From Deltaproteobacteria bacterium (GTDB lineage: Bacteria; Myxococcota_A; Polyangia; Polyangiales; Polyangiaceae), in contig JACRCQ010000007.1 of assembly GCA_016218915.1 (NCBI GenBank), positions 1 through 64,000 on the forward strand: a stretch of DNA of 64,000 nucleotides, read 5' to 3'. This document shows, piece after piece, positions 7,909 to 16,021 of the stretch. A program made the translations under genes and the position numbers. The notes under the pieces were generated by a model. It was not told the DNA's origin, searched no databases, and saw only the letters and a program-made list of their open reading frames with translations. Position 1 is the stretch's first letter. Each line of letters begins with the position of its first letter.

Positions 7909-8478
7909 CTACATCGCGGCGTGATGACGCGCTGCCTGGTGGGTCACGATGGTGCGACACACGGTTTCCTCGGTGCCGCGTGGAAAGGGGTCACTGACGA
8001 GCCTTACCCGGACCACCTCTCCGCCGTGGCGGCAGAGGTCCAGCTCGCAGCTGCCGAGCTCGCCTCGCTCGATGCAGTTGCGAACATGCTCCAAGAACGC
8101 CGCGTGGTCCTTGCCGAGCAGGAACGCAATGAAGCTCTTTCCGATGAGATAGGCCCGCTCGACTCCCACCATCGCCGCGCCGGTAAGATTGATTTCCAGA
8201 ACGACCCCGTGGGCATCCAAGGTCAGGTACGCGGCAGGCGAAAAGTCGTAGAGCGCAACATAACGCTCCCGGGAGTGTTCGATCTCGCGCTGGGTGCGTC
8301 GAAGCTCCTCGTTCTGCATCTCCAGGCTGGCGCAATGCAACTCGAGGTCCTGGACATGACTTCGGCGCTGATCGGCCGAGAGCGGCTGGACCTGGGACGA
8401 TGGATCGCCGACGAGTCGCTGCGCGCGTTCACCAGGCTCATCGGTCGGTTCATGCCCTCGGTTGCTCAGCGGCTTCAT
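7909..8478 (-). CDS. Stand-alone PAS domain protein with coiled coil
   Basis: A 189-aa cytoplasmic protein. Residues ~30-65 form a coiled coil (LEMQNEELRRTQREIEHSRE) that leads directly into a PAS domain (RYVALYDFSPAAYLTLD onward, residues ~66-180), the same arrangement seen in large sensor kinases but with no kinase attached. ATG 8478 is chosen because AAGGGA precedes it; the ORF-track start at 8649 encodes an unstructured Arg/Cys-rich extension. It probably senses a ligand or passes a signal to a partner such as the neighbouring Hpt-like protein. Confidence 0.75.
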   Translation of the reverse strand: MKPLSNRGHEPTDEPGERAQRLVGDPSSQVQPLSADQRRSHVQDLELHCASLEMQNEELRRTQREIEHSRERYVALYDFSPAAYLTLDAHGVVLEINLTGAAMVGVERAYLIGKSFIAFLLGKDHAAFLEHVRNCIERGELGSCELDLCRHGGEVVRVRLVSDPFPRGTEETVCRTIVTHQAARHHAAM

Positions 8479-8752
8479 TCGCACCGTCCCTTCAGGCGTA
8501 TCGCGATTGCTCAAACGCGGATCGCGTATTCGCGCGCGACGCAGTACGCAGGTTCTGTGCCGGACCGGGTCGCAAGGACGATCGAGCCAAAAGCAAGGCC
8601 GGCGCCCGGTGCGCGTGCAGTGCGACGCGTGACCGCAAAGCTGGCTCACTCAGGATGAGGCACGCGCTCCATCAGATTGACGGCCCCGCTGCCACTGCCA
8701 TTGGACACTTTCGCGTCCTACGATCACTCCCGCAACCGTCTGGAGGCACATT

Positions 8753-9070
8753 GTGAAGGAACGACGATCATCCAAGCGCGCGAGAGTTGATCTGCTTTTC
8801 AACAAGTTCATCGACGGCTATCCCTACACGTGCCACGTGTTGGACCTGGGCATGGGGGGAATGCGCGTTCGTCGGATCAACGAGCGTGACACGCGGTCCA
8901 AACGCTACCCGCTGGAGCTCGTCCTGCCGGGATTCGAGGACGCGATCTGGATCTGGTCGCGTCCCGTCTGGAACCAGGGGGACCAGCAGGCGCTGCGATT
9001 CGTGGCGATGGACGCCAACGACCGGGCCCATCTTGCCACGTACCTCGGCACGTTGCGAAAAGCGGCATAG
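8753..9070 (+). CDS. PilZ-like domain protein
   Basis: A 105-aa single-domain protein starting at GTG 8753, seven bases after GGAGG. The N-terminus has RRSSKR, fitting the RxxxR cyclic-di-GMP motif of PilZ, followed at the expected distance by DLGMGGMRV, which fits the D/NxSxxG motif except that the serine is glycine. The rest is beta-rich (YPLELVLPG, IWIWSRPVW) with a C-terminal helix, as in PilZ. Binding of cyclic-di-GMP is plausible but the second motif is atypical. Cyclases at 4826 and 49858 could supply the ligand. Confidence 0.7.
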   Translation: MKERRSSKRARVDLLFNKFIDGYPYTCHVLDLGMGGMRVRRINERDTRSKRYPLELVLPGFEDAIWIWSRPVWNQGDQQALRFVAMDANDRAHLATYLGTLRKAA

Positions 9071-9117
9071 CTGCACGAAGGCTGCGGGCTGCAGGCTGCA
9101 GCGGGAAGATGAGCTCA

Positions 9118-9206
9118 GTGCCGCGTTGAACGCCGGCGCCCGTGGCACAAACGCGGCAGTGCCGTTTTGATCGCCGGCGCCCGTGGCACAAACGCGGCAG
9201 TGCGGC
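9118..9206. repeat. 41-bp tandem repeat, two copies plus a partial third
   Basis: Units begin at 9118, 9159 and 9200 and share the core cgccggcgcccgtggcacaa followed by acgcggcagtgc. They sit in the gap between the PilZ-like gene and the methyltransferase at 9334. A GGCTGCA-type heptamer pair (about 9080-9100) precedes them. Confidence 0.85.
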
Positions 9207-9333
9207 GTCTCTGCAACCAGCGCATGCTGCCCTGCGCGACCCTGAAGGGCTGGCCCGATGGACCGGAAGTTGCTCGTGTCGTTTGCTTCGGGCCGCAGCT
9301 TCCGGGCTGCAGCATCCGAATGTGGTGATCCCA

Positions 9334-10152
9334 ATGCAATCATACCAGGCGTCCGTGACCTCGCTGCGCGTGTATTCGGACGCGAGAGCAGCGGAGTGGG
9401 CAGAGATTCAGGAGGCGTTCTCCTTGCCGCTCTACAAGAGCATTCTCAGCTGCATTCCCATGCTGGGCCGATGCAGGTTGCTCGACCTCGGATGCGGCTC
9501 CGGCGCGTTCTGCGCCCAGGCCGCGTCGGTCGGCCTGACCGTCACCGGCCTCGATTCCGCCACCGCGTTGATCCGAATCGCGCGTGAGCGCCAATGCGGC
9601 GCTACCTTCGTGGTGGGAGCGGTCGAGCGTCTGCGCTTCATCAGGAGCAGCTTCGACTCCATCACGGCCATCAACGCGTTCCGGCATGTTGCCTCAGCAC
9701 GCGCGGTGCTGATGGACGCCCGGCGGCTCGTGCGCCGGGGCGGCGCTATCGTCATTTCCTCGCGCGCGCCGCTGGAGCACTGCGATGCCGCGAAGGTGCT
9801 GGGCGCGCTTGATGCTCTGCGCCCCGCAGGAACCGGCCCGAGACCCGATCGATTCGCACTATCGCCTGATGGTGTGCTTGAGAAGCTGGCCACGACCGCA
9901 GGACTGACCCCGGTTCTCGTCGAAGACGTCGAATGCCCGTGGACGTACGAGAACGCGAGTGCAGCCGTCAGCGCATTGATGGCGAGCGGGACTGGGGCCC
10001 GCGCCATCGCCGTAGTCGGCGAAAGCAATGCAAGGCGCGCCGTACTCGAAGCGCTGCGGCCTTTTCGGGATTCGGCCGGTGGGATCGTGCTCAGCAACCG
10101 GTGCCGGTACGTCATGGCCATCGCTCATGACGATCCACCGGATGTTGCGTGA
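9334..10152 (+). CDS. SAM-dependent methyltransferase
   Basis: A 272-aa class I methyltransferase. Motif I is LLDLGCGSGAFCAQA (about residue 50), followed by TGLDSATALI as the acidic strand, AFRHVASA as motif II and VRRGGAIVISSRAPLE as motif III, so the Methyltransf_11/25 core is complete. The C-terminal ~90 residues are extra and mixed alpha/beta. The ATG at 9334 has only a weak ribosome site; GTG 9322 or 9325 are alternatives. The ORF-track extension to 9142 runs through the tandem repeats and is rejected. The substrate is unknown, and it stands apart from its neighbours. Confidence 0.75.
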   Translation: MQSYQASVTSLRVYSDARAAEWAEIQEAFSLPLYKSILSCIPMLGRCRLLDLGCGSGAFCAQAASVGLTVTGLDSATALIRIARERQCGATFVVGAVERLRFIRSSFDSITAINAFRHVASARAVLMDARRLVRRGGAIVISSRAPLEHCDAAKVLGALDALRPAGTGPRPDRFALSPDGVLEKLATTAGLTPVLVEDVECPWTYENASAAVSALMASGTGARAIAVVGESNARRAVLEALRPFRDSAGGIVLSNRCRYVMAIAHDDPPDVA

Positions 10153-10339
10153 CCCTGCCCGCGGCCCTTCTTCGCTTCCCTTGCGCCCGACTCCGATGGA
10201 GCTCTGGCACAGCGGGTGCACTGCCCATTAGCGTCGACGATCGGATTTGCTGCTTCGTCGATTTTGGTGCTCGCCTGATGCGCAGGCCCGCACGAGCCAT
10301 CCAGAACCAGTGAAACGCAGAAGAGCGAGTAGGATTGAC

Positions 10340-10525
10340 ATGGGAAAGAACATCGACAAGGCCAAGGGCAAGATCAAGCAGGCGGTAGGCGCACTCACCG
10401 GCAACGCCGCTTTGAAGAAGGAAGGGGAGCGCGACGAGCGCAAAGGTAAGGTCGAAGGGGCGGTGGACGGCGTCAAGAAGGCCGCCAAGGACGCATCCAA
10501 GGCTGTCGGCGACGCTGTGAAGTAG
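10340..10525 (+). CDS. CsbD family stress-response protein
   Basis: A 61-aa hydrophilic, lysine-rich protein. The opening NIDKAKGKIKQAVGALTGN is the CsbD signature and is followed by the usual second half KGKVEGAVDGVKKAAKDA. CsbD proteins are general-stress proteins induced by sigma-B-like or osmotic signals in other bacteria; their molecular role is unclear. ATG 10340 with AGGA upstream gives the normal family length; the ORF track started 31 codons too early. A strong hairpin (10563-10592) follows the stop by about 40 nt. Confidence 0.85.
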   Translation: MGKNIDKAKGKIKQAVGALTGNAALKKEGERDERKGKVEGAVDGVKKAAKDASKAVGDAVK

Positions 10526-10562
10526 TCTGATTGAGTCGATACCACGGCTCGCTCCGGCCGCT

Positions 10563-10592
10563 GCACAAGCGGCCCGAGCGGGTCGCTTGTGC
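10563..10592 (+). terminator. Probable hairpin terminator after the CsbD gene
   Basis: gcacaagcggcccg pairs with cgggtcgcttgtgc around a 2-nt centre, giving a 14-bp stem with one G-U type mismatch. It lies 38-67 nt after the CsbD stop. There is no U-run, which is common in GC-rich genomes, so termination is inferred only from position and stability. Confidence 0.5.
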
Positions 10593-10793
10593 GCCAATTA
10601 CCTACACGCCGGCCCGTTGCTTCGTTCAATTTGAGACGCAACTCATCCATTTCGATTGAACCCCTCGGGGTGCCCGGACTTCCTTCTCTCAGGGAGCAGG
10701 CTCTTGCGAGCGCCGGTCTGCCCTGTGCGCCACGGCACGGTTCGTGCTGAGCCACGGGCTATCCGACGTCAACCGCAGCAGGGAATCGGTCGC

Positions 10794-11279
10794 ATGTCAT
10801 TGGCTCGTGCTCCGCGAATCGTCTTGTTTCCGTATGGCCAGCCGGTCGCTGCCGATCACCGGAACCATTGCGCGCGGTTCGCGCTGGAGCTCGGGGGCGA
10901 CATGCGACGCATGATCGACGGACCTGCCACGACGCTGGAGCGCTTCGGCGCGTATGTGCGGCATTTCGAGGAGGCCATGTCCCCTCCTGAGGCACCGGCC
11001 ATCGTGGTCCTCACCAAGGCGAACCCGCTGGGGCTGGCAGTGATCAGCGCACGAAGGAAGCTCGAGCAGCTGATCCCGGCACTGCTGCGCGCCACGTGGG
11101 TCTTGTTCGTGGACCCGGTCTATGACCCGTTCTTCACGGAAACCGCACGAAGCCATGGGACATTCGTGCTCGGTACGGATCGCGCCATGGAGTGGGTCGG
11201 CCCTGGCGATGCTACGTTCCTCGTTGCGATGGCGAGTTTCACCATCACAGAGCGAGTCAGATCTGACTGCCCGCCGTGA
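10794..11279 (+). CDS. Hypothetical protein, 161 aa
   Basis: No family recognised. The chosen ATG at 10794 follows AGGGAA; the ORF-track start at 10656 adds 46 low-complexity residues. The protein is soluble, with a beta-alpha pattern (APRIVLFPYGQP, PAIVVLTKANPLG, ATWVLFVDP) that could be a Rossmann-like fold, but no glycine-rich ligand loop is visible. It is followed after about 90 bp by the lipoprotein gene at 11373 on the same strand. Confidence 0.6.
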   Translation: MSLARAPRIVLFPYGQPVAADHRNHCARFALELGGDMRRMIDGPATTLERFGAYVRHFEEAMSPPEAPAIVVLTKANPLGLAVISARRKLEQLIPALLRATWVLFVDPVYDPFFTETARSHGTFVLGTDRAMEWVGPGDATFLVAMASFTITERVRSDCPP

Positions 11280-11372
11280 TGCCGCGTGGGCCCGATACGG
11301 GCTCTGGCTATCGAACGATCGGATGAACGACTTGAAGCTGGCGTGAATGCACGCTGCAGAACGGAGACGACA

Positions 11373-12599
11373 TTGAAAAAGGTTCCTTCGATCAGGTTGG
11401 GGGCGTGGGTCGCGATCGCGTGCGGCGCCATGGCAGGATGCAGCTCCGACAGCTCCGGAGGAAGCACACCTTCCGCTGGGGGCAGCGGCGGCAGCGCAGG
11501 TGAGTCCGGGTCGGGTGGAGCCGACCTCGACGGCTCAGCGGACGCAGATGCGTCGATCGATCCAGATGCCGCCGGGGGAACCGGTGGAGGCCAGGCAGAA
11601 GCAGGGCAGGACGGTGCCTGCACGCCAGGCGCTACCCAGTGCGAGGGGAATGCGGTGCTCACCTGCCTTGCAACCGCGCAGTGGGATACCGCGAAGGAGT
11701 GCATCGGACTGACCCCTACCTGCAAAGCCGGCGTGTGCGAGCCGCTCGCCTCCGGACCGAGCTGCGTAGGGCTGGCCCCCACCTGCGGTCCCGCGGGCAA
11801 CGCAAGCTGCTGCGCGTCGAGCCTGGTGCCGGGTGGCACATTCAAGCGTAGCTACGACGCTGTCACGTTCGTAGACGACACGTATCCTGCCACGGTGAGC
11901 ACCTTCGTGCTCGACGTGTACGAGGTCACCGTCGGCAGATTCCGCAAGTTCATTGATGGGCATCCGGCCCATCTCCCTGCTGCGGGGGCCGGAAAGAACC
12001 CGAACAACCCTGCGGACACCGGCTGGGACCTGGCCTGGAATGGGAACATTCCGCTGGATCAGTCTGCGCTTTCGTCGGCGATCAAGTGCGGAGGCACCAA
12101 CCAGACGTGGACCGACGATGCTGGCCTGAACGAATCACGGCCCATCACGTGCGTCACATGGTACGAGGCGCTCGCATTCTGCATCTGGGACGGCGGTCGC
12201 ATGCCGACCGAGGCGGAATGGAACTACGCAGCCTCGGGCGGCGCCGAGCAGAGGGTATTCCCGTGGTCGAATCCGCCCACCGCTGAGCTGGTGGACGCAA
12301 CGTATGCGGTGTACGCAAAGGTGCCGATCGCTGCCGTGGGAACGAAGTCGCCCCTGGGCGATGGACGATGGGGGCACGCGGACCTCGGGGGCAATGCCTG
12401 GGAATGGGTGCTGGATTCGTACGTGACTCCGTATGCCAATCCCTGCACCGATTGCTCGAACCAGACCACCGCGGCAGCGAGAGTCTTTCGCGGCGGGGGC
12501 GCCAGCTTCGATGCCAGCGGCCTGCTTGCCTCGAAGCGCAACGACTACTCGCCGTCGAGCCGAACCGACGTCGGCATCCGCTGCGCCAGGCAGCCGTAG
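11373..12599 (+). CDS. Lipoprotein with formylglycine-generating-enzyme (SUMF1) domain
   Basis: A 408-aa secreted lipoprotein. The start is TTG 11373, seven bases after GGAG, giving a basic N-terminus, a hydrophobic core and the lipobox AMAGC. A Ser/Gly/Ala-rich linker and a small Cys-containing segment (to residue ~165) precede an FGE-sulfatase domain. Its signatures are VYEVTVGRFRKF, PITCVTWYEALAFC, MPTEAEWNYAA, DLGGNAWEWV and a closing RTDVGIRCAR. True FGE oxidises a cysteine in sulfatases; most bacterial relatives on surface lipoproteins have no proven activity, and no sulfatase is nearby. A shorter paralogue is at 61998. Confidence 0.85.
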   Translation: MKKVPSIRLGAWVAIACGAMAGCSSDSSGGSTPSAGGSGGSAGESGSGGADLDGSADADASIDPDAAGGTGGGQAEAGQDGACTPGATQCEGNAVLTCLATAQWDTAKECIGLTPTCKAGVCEPLASGPSCVGLAPTCGPAGNASCCASSLVPGGTFKRSYDAVTFVDDTYPATVSTFVLDVYEVTVGRFRKFIDGHPAHLPAAGAGKNPNNPADTGWDLAWNGNIPLDQSALSSAIKCGGTNQTWTDDAGLNESRPITCVTWYEALAFCIWDGGRMPTEAEWNYAASGGAEQRVFPWSNPPTAELVDATYAVYAKVPIAAVGTKSPLGDGRWGHADLGGNAWEWVLDSYVTPYANPCTDCSNQTTAAARVFRGGGASFDASGLLASKRNDYSPSSRTDVGIRCARQP

Positions 12600-12795
12600 C
12601 GCCAGCGAGTCACGTACCCCCGGCAACGCCGGCCCTGAATCCCACTTCTCGCCCGTTCCACCGTAGCCGTCTCGTCGGACCGTCAGCGCCCGAATGGGGG
12701 CTTGGCTAACCTCGCAGCTGACTTGCATCAGCCCCCGGCTTTCAGCCGGCTGCTTCAACGCCAGGTACCCAATGCACCGGGCAACGGATCAATCG

Positions 12796-14295
12796 TCACT
12801 CCGACTCGCTCCCGGCGATGCGCGCTGGACGCGTCGGGTCATCGGTGGACGGATTCGGCTCCACGTGCCGAGGCTGATACAAGAATAGGTCGTTGCCCAT
12901 CGCCCGCCGGAGACGATAGTGCGCAAGGATGGTCTCGCGCATGGCAGGAGACCAGGCTGGCGCAGTCCCCCGCTCCAGATCCGTGCCGGTGGCGATTACA
13001 TCCACCTTCTCCTCGCGGATCATTGCGAGGACCGCGTCAGGGTCGATGCGATGGCTCTCCACCAGCCGCGTGAAGATGTACGGCTCGATCACCATCAGCT
13101 CCGCTCCCACCCGCAAGGCTGGGGAGCAGTCCACAGTGAGCACACGCTTGCCTGTCATGATCCGTCGAAGCTCTGGCTCCCAGCCCATTCGCTCTTCCCG
13201 GTCCCGGTGCCCGTCCTGCAAGCCGCGCGCTGAAGCCACGAGCGTGATCGCCCCTGCTGCGAGGGCAACGCAATGGATCTCCACGTTGCGTCTCTGGCGG
13301 AACAGGACCGAGGAGAGGACAGGCCCCATGATCATTCCGCTCTCGAGGAACACGTTCAAGTACGCACCCACGTTGAGCACGACCAGAAATGCAACGCACG
13401 TCGCGAGTAGAAGATAGACCGAAACGGGGCGCTCCATCTCCTTGCCATTGGCCAGGCTGGACAGGGCCAGCGCACAGGCTAGGGGCAGCGTCAGTGCAGC
13501 GGCTGCGAGCTGGATTCGGTCCAGGCCCCCCTGGACATGGAGGTGATTCCGATTGAAGACAAAGACCGCGGTCACAAATCCCCCGTCGCTCTGCAGCCAG
13601 AGCCCGGCCAATGCTATCGCGGCCAAGGCCACGCAGCTGACCGCAAAAGCCATGGCCGCACGTCGTTGATTCCGCCACAGACGGGTCATGAACACAGCGG
13701 CCGGAGCTGCGATCGCCGTGGGCTTGGTGTACAGGGCCAGCACGAGCAGCACAGGCGAAAACCACGACTTCTTGCCCCGCTCCTGGGCCAGGACGAATCC
13801 GCAAATGGCCAATGCAACGGCCACCATGTCGACCCGGTTGAGCACGGCATGCATGGAGACCACCGGGTAGCCCATGGACAGGACGAGCGCGCCCGCAGCA
13901 TAGGCTCGCGGCAGCTGCAGGTGATGACGCGAGAAGCGCCAGAGCGCTGCCAGACAGGCCATCAGGGCGCACAGAGACACGAGCCGTCCCGGAAGAAACG
14001 ACACTCCTTGCCCCAAGCCGCGCAGCGCCCAGGCTCCCAGATAGTAGAAGACTGGACCGTAGAGATTGACCTGATACGGAGGCGCCTGCCAGCTCGACGA
14101 CGCGTAGAGCGGCACTCCATGGCTCAGCCCGACCTGGGCTGCGAGGATCGTTGGCTCCACCGGATCGCTCGGAATGTCATGGGCGAGGACGTCGATGCAC
14201 GCGGCAATCCCGCACAAGGCTGCCAGGCCAAGGGTGGTCCATACCGCCACCCGAAGCCACATGGCCGCCTTGGGTTGCGCCACTGCCGCGATCAT
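12796..14295 (-). CDS. GT-C type polytopic membrane glycosyltransferase
   Basis: A 499-aa inner-membrane protein with about ten hydrophobic segments between residues 12 and 355 and a soluble C-terminal domain. The layout (first helix, periplasmic loop with DIPSDPVEP, then RVDMVAVALA and LYTKPTAIAAP) fits the GT-C glycosyltransferases of the ArnT / GT87 type, which use polyprenyl-linked sugars. Its ATG overlaps the TGA of the upstream Hpt gene as ATGA, so the two are translationally coupled, an unusual pairing. The last 25 residues are Pro/Asp-rich. The substrate is unknown. Confidence 0.7.
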   Translation of the reverse strand: MIAAVAQPKAAMWLRVAVWTTLGLAALCGIAACIDVLAHDIPSDPVEPTILAAQVGLSHGVPLYASSSWQAPPYQVNLYGPVFYYLGAWALRGLGQGVSFLPGRLVSLCALMACLAALWRFSRHHLQLPRAYAAGALVLSMGYPVVSMHAVLNRVDMVAVALAICGFVLAQERGKKSWFSPVLLVLALYTKPTAIAAPAAVFMTRLWRNQRRAAMAFAVSCVALAAIALAGLWLQSDGGFVTAVFVFNRNHLHVQGGLDRIQLAAAALTLPLACALALSSLANGKEMERPVSVYLLLATCVAFLVVLNVGAYLNVFLESGMIMGPVLSSVLFRQRRNVEIHCVALAAGAITLVASARGLQDGHRDREERMGWEPELRRIMTGKRVLTVDCSPALRVGAELMVIEPYIFTRLVESHRIDPDAVLAMIREEKVDVIATGTDLERGTAPAWSPAMRETILAHYRLRRAMGNDLFLYQPRHVEPNPSTDDPTRPARIAGSESE

Positions 14296-14729
14296 CCGCG
14301 AGCTGTTCGCGTCTCGGCCCAGCTCACGGCGAGAGCGAGCTCACGCTCCATCGGAAGAAACGCAGCGAAGAAGTCTCCTGGGAGCCCATCGCGTGCCACC
14401 TGTTCCAGGTTGGCGCACGCTGCTGCTGCGCGCTTCGCATGCACGTTCAGGCTCATGCCTCGGAGACGATGCGCGATACGGGCAAGGCCTGGCGCATCGC
14501 CACTGAGCAACGCCTGCCGAGCAAGCTCCACGTGCTCGGGGCACTCCTTCTTCATCACGGAAAGCACGAGCTGCAGCAGCTCCTGGTCCCCGCCAAGCTG
14601 TCGGAGCGCGCCTTCGTAGTCGATCGGGGCGCTATCGGCTGGCGAGACGACCGCATGCAGACGTGGTTTGTCCGCGGCCAGAGTCGAAGGCTCGATGCTC
14701 TCTGCGTGGGCGTGGTTGGAGTGGGGCAT
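14292..14729 (-). CDS. Hpt (histidine phosphotransfer) domain protein
   Basis: A 145-aa protein. After a ~40-residue flexible start, the helical Hpt domain (residues ~45-135) carries ARIAHRLRGMSLNVHAKR, with the histidine of AHRLRG as the expected phospho-acceptor, and NLEQVARDG in the next helix. It should relay phosphate between a hybrid kinase and a receiver. ATG 14729 follows GAGGAA. It is divergent from the stand-alone receiver gene at 14998, a natural partner, and coupled by ATGA to the GT-C gene. The 140-bp element (copy B) lies directly upstream. Confidence 0.85.
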   Translation of the reverse strand: MPHSNHAHAESIEPSTLAADKPRLHAVVSPADSAPIDYEGALRQLGGDQELLQLVLSVMKKECPEHVELARQALLSGDAPGLARIAHRLRGMSLNVHAKRAAAACANLEQVARDGLPGDFFAAFLPMERELALAVSWAETRTARG

Positions 14730-14732
14730 GAT

Positions 14733-14872
14733 TTCCTCGCGCTTCAGACCCAGTCTCAGGCAGGTTTCGGGCCACAGCGGGTGCGCGTACAAGTCCGTGT
14801 ACTTATGCGAGCTGCGCCTGCGGACCCAGAGCCACTCCATCAAGCTGGCGCTCTGGCTCCTTCAATTCGAGG
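14733..14872. repeat. Shared ~140-bp intergenic element, copy B
   Basis: This is the partner of 5845-5983, in the same orientation and ending four bases before the Hpt start codon on the minus strand. It also lies about 125 bp upstream of the receiver gene that heads the KaiC-family operon. The conserved blocks are spread through the element rather than concentrated in one site. Confidence 0.6.
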
Positions 14873-14997
14873 CAGCAAAGCGCCCCAGAATCCAACATGG
14901 TCGCGGATGGGAAAAGGACGTGGACTTGACGATCCGGATTGCCGCTGCATGGGCCAGCTGCGATCGCCGCGCGTGTTTCGGCGGGGGGAGAGAATCG

Positions 14998-15456
14998 ATG
15001 ACGAGCCGCAAGCGGGTGCTGGTCGCGGACGACGAGGAGACGACGCGTCTCATCCTGCACTCCACCCTGGTGCACTGGGGCTACGACGTGACGGTGTGCG
15101 AGGATGGGGAGGAGGCGTACCGGTTGCTCAACCAGGAGGGCTCGCCTGATGTGGCGTTGCTCGATTGGATGATGCCTGGCATGGATGGCGTGTCGCTGTG
15201 CAGGGAGCTTCGGAAGCGCGAGCGGACCGCGAACAAGTACTTGATCCTGCTGACGACGCGCACGGAGAAGGAAGACCTGGTCCAGGGGCTGCAGTCCGGC
15301 GCGGACGACTATGTGACCAAGCCTTTTGACATGCGGGAGCTCAAGGAGCGTCTGCTGGTGGGCCAGCGTACGGCGTCGTTCAGCCCGAGGCAGGAAAGCC
15401 CTGGCTCTGTCCATCCTCGGCCGATGGGACTGTCGCGAGTCTCTCCATCGAAGTGA
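14998..15456 (+). CDS. Stand-alone receiver-domain response regulator
   Basis: A 152-aa protein with a single receiver domain (residues 5-125): ADDEE acidic pair, phospho-acceptor in LLDWMMPG (about D56), the Thr of LLTTRT and the lysine of TKPFD. A short Pro/Ser-rich tail has no output domain, so it should act by protein-protein contact or as a phosphate sink. ATG 14998 has GGGGGGAG upstream; the ORF-track start is 330 bp too early. It is divergent from the Hpt gene and is the first gene of the KaiC-family cluster (146 bp to the next start). Its receiver closely resembles that of the REC-GGDEF protein at 4826. Confidence 0.9.
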   Translation: MTSRKRVLVADDEETTRLILHSTLVHWGYDVTVCEDGEEAYRLLNQEGSPDVALLDWMMPGMDGVSLCRELRKRERTANKYLILLTTRTEKEDLVQGLQSGADDYVTKPFDMRELKERLLVGQRTASFSPRQESPGSVHPRPMGLSRVSPSK

Positions 15457-15601
15457 CGCGGACGGTCCATCAATATGAAGGAGCAAAGCCGCCCCGCAGG
15501 AGCGTCCAGGGCGTAAGTGCGCGGACTTGCTATGGGGCGGCTGGTGGCGCGGAACCTGCAGCAACTGGGGGGAACCTTGCTCACGGGCGGAGGATGCGTT
15601 T

Positions 15602-16018
15602 GTGGGATACGACAATTCAGGCGCGCGCTCTCTCGCCAATGCGCTGTTCGACGCGAGCCTCAAGCCGCTGCCCGCGCAGCCAGGCAGCCGCGAGCTGTGC
15701 GTGGCCTATGAGGCCCTGTTCGGCGACCTGTACCACAAGCTGCGCCTGATGATCGGACACCGCGGCGTCACGGTCGTGCTCCGCCGCGCCATCGTGCTCA
15801 GCTCGCGCGATCACGCGATCCTCGATGTGCTCACCACCACGGACGGGGGCATTGCGTTCGCGGCGCTGCGCGGCCGGCGTCCCGCCGCGGATCCCGCTGA
15901 GCTGCAGCCTGCGGTCCTGGACCTGCTGACCACGGCGCTGGACGATCTCTGCCGGCTCATCGGTGCAGATCTGCTGTCGGTCATCCTCAGAGGCTCGGCT
16001 CAACCCCAAAGGACGTAG
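15602..16018 (+). CDS. Small KaiC-operon protein, paralogue 1
   Basis: A 138-aa protein of no recognised family. GTG 15602 is preceded eight bases upstream by GGAGG; the ORF-track start at 15527 has none. It is predicted to be mostly helical, soluble, and without Cys or signal peptide. It ends 3 nt before the GTG of the first double KaiC gene. By eye it aligns with the other small protein of the operon (17735): YHKLRLMIG against YRRVTDIIW, VVLRRAIVLSSRDHAIL against AIARSVIVREQGKHPLL, and LCRLIGADLLSVIL against LANMIGHIVVSKLF. The two therefore look like distant paralogues that may bind the KaiC-type ATPases. Confidence 0.65.
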   Translation: MGYDNSGARSLANALFDASLKPLPAQPGSRELCVAYEALFGDLYHKLRLMIGHRGVTVVLRRAIVLSSRDHAILDVLTTTDGGIAFAALRGRRPAADPAELQPAVLDLLTTALDDLCRLIGADLLSVILRGSAQPQRT

Positions 16019-16021
16019 CTT

